This document shows, piece by piece, positions 45,466 to 49,791 of a stretch of DNA of 49,791 bases. The DNA lies in assembly GCA_022770365.1 (NCBI GenBank), contig JALEHU010000070.1:1-49791 (forward strand), read 5' to 3'. The position numbers were made by a program, and so were the translations under genes. The notes beneath the pieces were generated by a model that worked only from the letters and a program-made list of their open reading frames with translations, was not told the DNA's origin and ran no database searches. This DNA is from Blautia sp. (GTDB taxonomy: Bacteria; Bacillota; Clostridia; Lachnospirales; Lachnospiraceae). How positions within the stretch are numbered: position 1 is the first letter of the stretch; each line of letters starts with the position of its first letter.

Positions 45466-47565
45466 ATGGCACAAAGTATTCCTGAACTGTACGGCAGCCT
45501 TGTTTTTAACGACAAGATCATGCGTACCAAATTACCAAAAGACATGTACAAAGCACTGAAAAAGACCATCCAGAACGGAACCCACCTGGAACTGGATGTT
45601 GCAAATTCCGTAGCAGTTGCCATGAAAGAATGGGCGATTGAGAACGGTGCAACCCATTATACCCATTGGTTCCAGCCAATGACAAACTTCACTGCTGAAA
45701 AGCACGACAGCTTCATTTCCCCCACCAGTGACGGACAGGTAATCATGGAATTCTCCGGAAAAGAACTTGTAAAAGGTGAACCGGATGCATCCAGTTTCCC
45801 GTCAGGCGGACTTCGTGCTACATTCGAAGCAAGAGGATATACAGCATGGGATCCCACTTCACCGGCATTTATCAAGGACCGCACACTTTACATTCCGACA
45901 GCTTTCTGTTCCTACAGCGGTGAAGCACTTGACAAAAAAACGCCTCTTCTCCGTTCCATGGATGCTCTTAATGTAGAAGCATTAAAGGTTCTTCGTCTTC
46001 TGGGCAACACAGAAATAAGACATATTACCACTACCGTCGGACCGGAACAGGAATACTTCCTGGTTGACAAAGAACTTTATAAACAGAGAAAAGACCTGAT
46101 CTTCTGCGGACGTACCCTGATCGGTGCACCTGCTCCGAAAGGACAGGAAATGGAAGATCATTACTTCGGAACACTGAAACCGAGAGTCGCTGCCTACATG
46201 CATGACCTGGATGAAGAACTCTGGAAACTTGGTATTCCTGCAAAAACAAAACATAACGAAGTTGCTCCTGCCCAGCATGAGCTGGCACCTGTTTTCGATA
46301 CCACAAACGTTGCAGTTGACCACAACCAGCTTACAATGGAGATCATGAAAAAGGTCGCTGACAAACACGGAATGGTATGCCTGCTTCATGAAAAGCCATT
46401 TGAAGGCATCAACGGAAGCGGCAAGCACAACAACTGGTCCATGACCACAGATACAGGTGTAAACCTTCTTGATCCGGGCAAAACACCGGCAGAGAATACT
46501 CAGTTTCTGGTATTCCTGGTAGCGGTTATCAAAGCTGTTGATGATTACGCTGATCTACTTCGCATCTCCGTTGCAAGTGCAGGAAATGACCACAGACTCG
46601 GCGCAAACGAGGCACCGCCTGCAGTTGTTTCCATCTTCCTTGGAGATGAACTTACTGAAGTATTAAAGGCAATCGAGAATGACGAGTTCTTCGCAGGACA
46701 CGGTGCGATCCAGATGGACATCGGAGCCAAAGTACTTCCGCATTTTGTTAAAGACAATACCGACAGAAACCGTACTTCACCATTTGCATTCACAGGAAAT
46801 AAGTTTGAATTCCGTATGCTTGGTTCTTCCGCTTCTGTCGCTAATCCGAATATTATCCTGAACACTGCAGTAGCTGAAGTTCTTGGTCAGTTTGCAGAAA
46901 AGCTTTCCGGTGTTCCTGCTGACGAAATGGATAAAGCAGTACATAATCTGCTGAAAGAAACCATCATCGCACATAAACGTGTCATCTTCAATGGCAACGG
47001 TTATACAGATGAATGGATTGAAGAAGCTGAAAAGCGCGGACTTTACAACCTGAAATCCACACCGGACGCTCTTGAAATGTTTATCAGCCCGAAGAATGAA
47101 GAACTTCTTACCAAACATAAGATTTTTACTAACGGAGAGCTTCATTCCCGTTACGAGATCAAGCTGGAGAATTACGTAAAGACACTGCATATTGAATCCT
47201 GTACCATGGCAGAAATCATCCAGAAAGATATGCTTCCAGGTGTTACCACTTATATGGAACAGGTTGCACAGACTGCAGCATTGAAAAAATCCGTAGTATC
47301 TGACATTTCTGTTGCAACAGAAGCAGCTATGCTGACAAAGCTCACTGCTCTTTCTGAAGCAATGACTGCAGGACTTGAAACTCTGAAAGAGGATACCGCA
47401 AAAGCAGAAGCATGTGAAGATCTTCTGGAAAGTGCAAAAGCTTATCAGTCTACCGTACTTACTGACATGGAAACCCTCAGAAAATCTGCTGATGAGGCAG
47501 AGGCTCTGCTTCCGGAGAGCGTTCTTCCATATCCTACATATGGAAAGCTTCTGTTCTCCATCTGA
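45466..47565 (+). CDS. glnN: Glutamine synthetase, type III
   Basis: 699 residues from ATG 45466, preceded by AAAGGAG; the longer frame from 45325 would read through the leader terminator. GSIII features: about 700 residues, SIPELYGSLVFNDKIM at the N-terminus, GPEQEYFLVD (metal Glu), KHNEVAPAQHELAPVFDTTN, NGSGKHNNWSM, NDHRLGANEAPPAV and NRTSPFAFTGNKFEFR. Type III enzymes are dodecamers common in Bacteroidetes and Clostridia and often induced when nitrogen is short. The gene is separate from glnA, faces the other way, and carries the same kind of leader. Confidence 0.96.
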   Translation: MAQSIPELYGSLVFNDKIMRTKLPKDMYKALKKTIQNGTHLELDVANSVAVAMKEWAIENGATHYTHWFQPMTNFTAEKHDSFISPTSDGQVIMEFSGKELVKGEPDASSFPSGGLRATFEARGYTAWDPTSPAFIKDRTLYIPTAFCSYSGEALDKKTPLLRSMDALNVEALKVLRLLGNTEIRHITTTVGPEQEYFLVDKELYKQRKDLIFCGRTLIGAPAPKGQEMEDHYFGTLKPRVAAYMHDLDEELWKLGIPAKTKHNEVAPAQHELAPVFDTTNVAVDHNQLTMEIMKKVADKHGMVCLLHEKPFEGINGSGKHNNWSMTTDTGVNLLDPGKTPAENTQFLVFLVAVIKAVDDYADLLRISVASAGNDHRLGANEAPPAVVSIFLGDELTEVLKAIENDEFFAGHGAIQMDIGAKVLPHFVKDNTDRNRTSPFAFTGNKFEFRMLGSSASVANPNIILNTAVAEVLGQFAEKLSGVPADEMDKAVHNLLKETIIAHKRVIFNGNGYTDEWIEEAEKRGLYNLKSTPDALEMFISPKNEELLTKHKIFTNGELHSRYEIKLENYVKTLHIESCTMAEIIQKDMLPGVTTYMEQVAQTAALKKSVVSDISVATEAAMLTKLTALSEAMTAGLETLKEDTAKAEACEDLLESAKAYQSTVLTDMETLRKSADEAEALLPESVLPYPTYGKLLFSI

Positions 47566-47613
47566 CAATACAGCCGGTCCTATCAGTCGGCTCAGATATT
47601 AACCGGAGTAAAT

Positions 47614-47697
47614 CAGGGGATATCATTATGGACATCTACTTCATAATTCATTATCGATTTCCTCATCCATTAATCACACGATACGGATATCCCCTGT
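47614..47697 (+). repeat. 11-bp perfect inverted repeat with long loop, followed by TTTT
   Basis: CAGGGGATATC (47614-47624) and GATATCCCCTG (47686-47696) are separated by 61 bases and followed by TTTTA. It lies between glnN and amt. It could end glnN transcripts, though the loop is unusually long for an intrinsic terminator. Confidence 0.6.
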
Positions 47698-47728
47698 TTT
47701 ACATATACAGCGCATCTGATAAGATGCG
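47698..47728 (+). promoter_or_regulatory. Possible amt promoter with overlapping palindrome
   Basis: TTTACA (47698-47703), 16-base spacer, TAAGAT (47720-47725) is the best promoter match found. The perfect dyad CGCATCT, GATA, AGATGCG (47711-47728) overlaps the -10 region and would suit a repressor site or an upstream hairpin. Confidence 0.45.
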
Positions 47729-47760
47729 TATACAATATGATTATATCACATTATTTCATG

Positions 47761-47809
47761 TTCGCAAAGACGCGGAGTACTTTTTTCTAAAAAAAGTCTC
47801 CGCGTTTTT
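47761..47809 (+). promoter_or_regulatory. amt leader: ANTAR-type hexaloop overlapping a terminator
   Basis: TTCGC, loop AAAGAC, GCGGA (47761-47776), with A1 and G4. The competing terminator is ACGCGGAG, a bulged T, ACTTTTTT pairing with AAAAAAGT and CTCCGCGT, then TTTTC (47770-47809), a 16-bp stem. The amt ribosome binding site (AGAGGAA) follows. Confidence 0.82.
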
Positions 47810-47856
47810 CGATAAAATATCCCATAACAAAAAAAGGGGAAAGAGAGGAAATTATT

Positions 47857-49593
47857 ATGGAATTTTCATCTGTAAACACGATCTGGGTGCTCCTTGGCGC
47901 CGCACTGGTCTTCTTTATGCAGGCCGGTTTTGCAATGGTTGAAACCGGTTTCACCAGAGCAAAAAACGCAGGTAACATTATCATGAAGAATCTCATGGAC
48001 TTCTGTATCGGAACTCCTACCTTCTGGATCGTCGGTTTTGGTATTATGTTCGGTGCAGGAAACGGCTTCTTCGGTTCCATCCATGGAATCGCTTCTGAAG
48101 CCAATTACGGAACTTCCATGCTTCCTGACGGTGTTCCGTTCTGGGCATTTCTGATTTTCCAGACTGTATTCTGCGCTACTTCCGCTACCATCGTTTCCGG
48201 TGCTATGGCTGAACGTACTAAATTCTCATCTTACTGTATTTACAGCTTTATCATCAGCCTGATTGTTTACCCGGTATCCGGTCACTGGATCTGGGGAGGC
48301 GGATTCTTAAGCGAAATGGGCTTCCACGATTTTGCAGGATCCTGTGCCGTACATATGGTAGGCGGTGTTGCAGCATTTATCGGAGCTATTGTTCTTGGAC
48401 CACGTATCGGTAAATATACAAAGGACGGCAAATCCAAAGCAATTCCGGGACATAACCTGACAATCGGTGCCTTAGGTGTATTTATCCTCTGGTTCTGCTG
48501 GTTCGGATTTAACGGTGCTTCCACAGTAAGCATGGAAGGTGACGCAATCGTAAGTGCTTCCAAAATCTTTGTAACCACAAACCTTGCTGCAGCTGTCGCT
48601 ACAGTCACTGTCATGATCATCACATGGGTTCGTTACAAAAAACCTGATGTTTCCATGTCTCTGAATGGTTCTCTGGCAGGTCTTGTTGCCATTACAGCAG
48701 GCTGTGATACAGTATCTCCTGCTTCTGCTGCGATCATCGGTATTCTCTCCGGTTTTATCGTAGTATTTGGTATCGAATTTATTGACAAAGTACTCAAAAT
48801 CGATGACCCGGTTGGTGCAGTCGGTGTACACGGATTAAACGGTGCTTTCGGTACACTTGCAGTCGGTCTTTTCTCTGATGGTGCAGGTACCGGCTGGAAA
48901 GGTCTTCTCACAGGCGGCGGCTTCGAAGGATTTGGTGTACAGTTCATTGGCATGGCTGTTACTATCGCATGGGTTGCAGTTACAATGACCATCGTTTTCC
49001 AGGTTATCAAACGTACCGTTGGGCTTCGTGTAACTCCTGAAGAAGAAATCGCAGGTCTGGATGGCAAAGAACATGGACTTACAAGTGCTTACGACGGCTT
49101 TGTTGTTCACGACAGTATGGTAACTGTTCCTACCCCGATGGGTGTTACCAGAACTGCACCTGTTGCTAATACTGCCGCTGCTTCTGCTCCGGCTGAATCC
49201 ATTCCTGAAATACCGGCAGAGGGCATTCACAAACTTACAAAAGTGGTTATTATTACCCGACAGAGCAAGCTTGATGATTTCATGCATGCAATGAACGAGA
49301 TCGGCGTAACCGGTATCACCATCACGAACGTTATGGGATGCGGTGTTCAGAAAGGTGCACGTTCCTACTATCGTGGTGTTGAAATGGATATGAATCTTCT
49401 TCCGAAGATCAAAATTGAAATCGTTGTCAGCCTGGTACCTGTTCAGAAAGTTATTGACACTGCAAAAGCAGTTCTTCACACGGGTCAGTATGGTGATGGT
49501 AAAGTATTCGTATATGATATCGAAAACGTTGTTAAGATCCGTACCGGTGAGGAAGGCTTTATGGCACTGCAGGATACTCAACCGCTTGACTAA
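47857..49593 (+). CDS. amt: Ammonium channel with C-terminal PII (GlnK) domain
   Basis: 578 residues. Residues 1-410 form an Amt/Rh channel of about 11 membrane segments with [14 protein letters not shown] and [15 protein letters not shown] carrying the pore histidine pair. After a linker rich in Ala, Pro and Thr (about 418-450), residues about 455-578 are a complete PII domain: [21 protein letters not shown]-loop [18 protein letters not shown], and signature [20 protein letters not shown]. Thus the gate that normally binds as a separate GlnK trimer is tethered to the channel. The T-loop Tyr that is uridylylated in proteobacteria (RGAEY) is Met here (RGVEM), so control must be by ATP/ADP/2-oxoglutarate alone. 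Confidence 0.95.
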   Translation: MEFSSVNTIWVLLGAALVFFMQAGFAMVETGFTRAKNAGNIIMKNLMDFCIGTPTFWIVGFGIMFGAGNGFFGSIHGIASEANYGTSMLPDGVPFWAFLIFQTVFCATSATIVSGAMAERTKFSSYCIYSFIISLIVYPVSGHWIWGGGFLSEMGFHDFAGSCAVHMVGGVAAFIGAIVLGPRIGKYTKDGKSKAIPGHNLTIGALGVFILWFCWFGFNGASTVSMEGDAIVSASKIFVTTNLAAAVATVTVMIITWVRYKKPDVSMSLNGSLAGLVAITAGCDTVSPASAAIIGILSGFIVVFGIEFIDKVLKIDDPVGAVGVHGLNGAFGTLAVGLFSDGAGTGWKGLLTGGGFEGFGVQFIGMAVTIAWVAVTMTIVFQVIKRTVGLRVTPEEEIAGLDGKEHGLTSAYDGFVVHDSMVTVPTPMGVTRTAPVANTAAASAPAESIPEIPAEGIHKLTKVVIITRQSKLDDFMHAMNEIGVTGITITNVMGCGVQKGARSYYRGVEMDMNLLPKIKIEIVVSLVPVQKVIDTAKAVLHTGQYGDGKVFVYDIENVVKIRTGEEGFMALQDTQPLD

Positions 49594-49695
49594 GTTTCCA
49601 CTCATAATATTTTCATAAACGTCCGCAAGGACAAAAAAAGAGAGGCTGCAAAAAAGGGCAATGCTCTAAGGGAACCTTTTTGAAGTGAAAGAATT

Positions 49696-49733
49696 GCAGT
49701 GTGATGTACGAGAGTATGTCACGCTGCTTTTCT
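49696..49733 (+). terminator. Probable terminator downstream of amt
   Basis: GCAGTGTGATGTAC, loop GAGA, GTATGTCACGCTGC (14-bp stem with wobbles), then TTTTCT. It lies about 100 bases past the amt stop; an AAAAAGG/CCTTTTT pair also lies before it. Confidence 0.7.
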
Positions 49734-49744
49734 ATCTTTAAGAG

Positions 49745-49787
49745 TTCGTTGGGCGACCACATGAGAGGTCTCCAGGTCGCCAACGAA
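49745..49787. repeat. Unexplained long inverted repeat at the right edge
   Basis: TTCGTTGGGCGACC (49745-49758) and GGTCGCCAACGAA (49775-49787) pair over 13 bp with one bulged G. The 16-base loop holds GAGA/TCTC. It does not belong to any gene seen here; it may be a leader of the next gene, a repeat element, or an element end. Confidence 0.75.
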
Positions 49788-49791
49788 AGAA

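Noticed and set aside
47711..47728. CGCATC/GATGCG hairpin as the first ANTAR hairpin of amt
   Set aside because: Drawn with six bases the loop is TGATAA, lacking A1 and G4, and it may not be transcribed.
47628..47942. 104-codon frame between glnN and amt
   Set aside because: It reads through the long-loop repeat, the palindrome, the hexaloop and the terminator into amt; noncoding regulatory DNA explains it better.

Overview
The window looks like a chromosomal segment of a Lachnospiraceae-type Clostridium (Firmicutes). The reasons are a moderate GC content with AT-rich intergenic DNA, clear AGGAGG-type ribosome binding sites, a T-box leader, an LL-diaminopimelate aminotransferase (DapL), an archaeal-type AspRS beside gatCAB, a membrane pyrophosphatase, a type III glutamine synthetase and an ammonium channel fused to PII. 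The taxon is inferred from gene content only. I see no prophage, CRISPR array or complete insertion sequence.

Layout. 1-2736 (minus): an ADP-ribosylglycohydrolase-like protein, a BMP-family binding protein and the start of an ABC ATPase, followed by a divergent pair of half-size DMT transporters (2986-3880). 3898-8220 (minus): a GH120 glycosidase, a decayed tyrosine phosphatase, an SDR and an NlpC/P60-like protein. 8432-12578: a K+-dependent type membrane pyrophosphatase, a cation-diffusion facilitator under a NiCo riboswitch, and a flavodoxin-fold reductase. 12763-21887: branched-chain amino acid genes (T-box-leuA, leuCD, a divergent LysR gene, ilvN and ilvC), interrupted by tRNA-Pro(GGG), a Uma2 protein, a secreted nuclease and a small unknown gene. 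21997-28934: a PTP-type phosphatase, an M20 amidohydrolase, a HAD phosphatase, an M18 aminopeptidase, threonine aldolase and dapL.

29008-49593 is a nitrogen and glutamine island: gatB, gatA, gatC, aspS, an ANTAR regulator, glnA, gltD, gltB, pyrG, purF (all minus), then glnN and amt-glnK (plus). Its most notable feature is regulatory. The leaders of glnA, pyrG-gltBD, glnN and amt each hold a small hairpin with a six-base loop of consensus AARGRC (A at position 1, G at position 4) that overlaps, and should exclude, the 5' arm of an intrinsic terminator. A1/G4 hexaloops are the known RNA signature of ANTAR antiterminators such as EutV. The ANTAR gene lies in the glnA operon and has a receiver domain without its phosphorylation residues. 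The sequence therefore suggests a self-contained ANTAR antitermination regulon for ammonium uptake, glutamine synthesis and glutamine use. Unlike the published tandem two-hairpin target, I find one hexaloop per leader, and at glnA and glnN it sits almost at the predicted 5' end of the RNA.

Secondary observations are a TCAC-N7-GTGA palindrome shared by the leuA and leuC promoter regions, nested palindromes at the threonine aldolase promoter, and an unexplained long inverted repeat at the right edge of the window.
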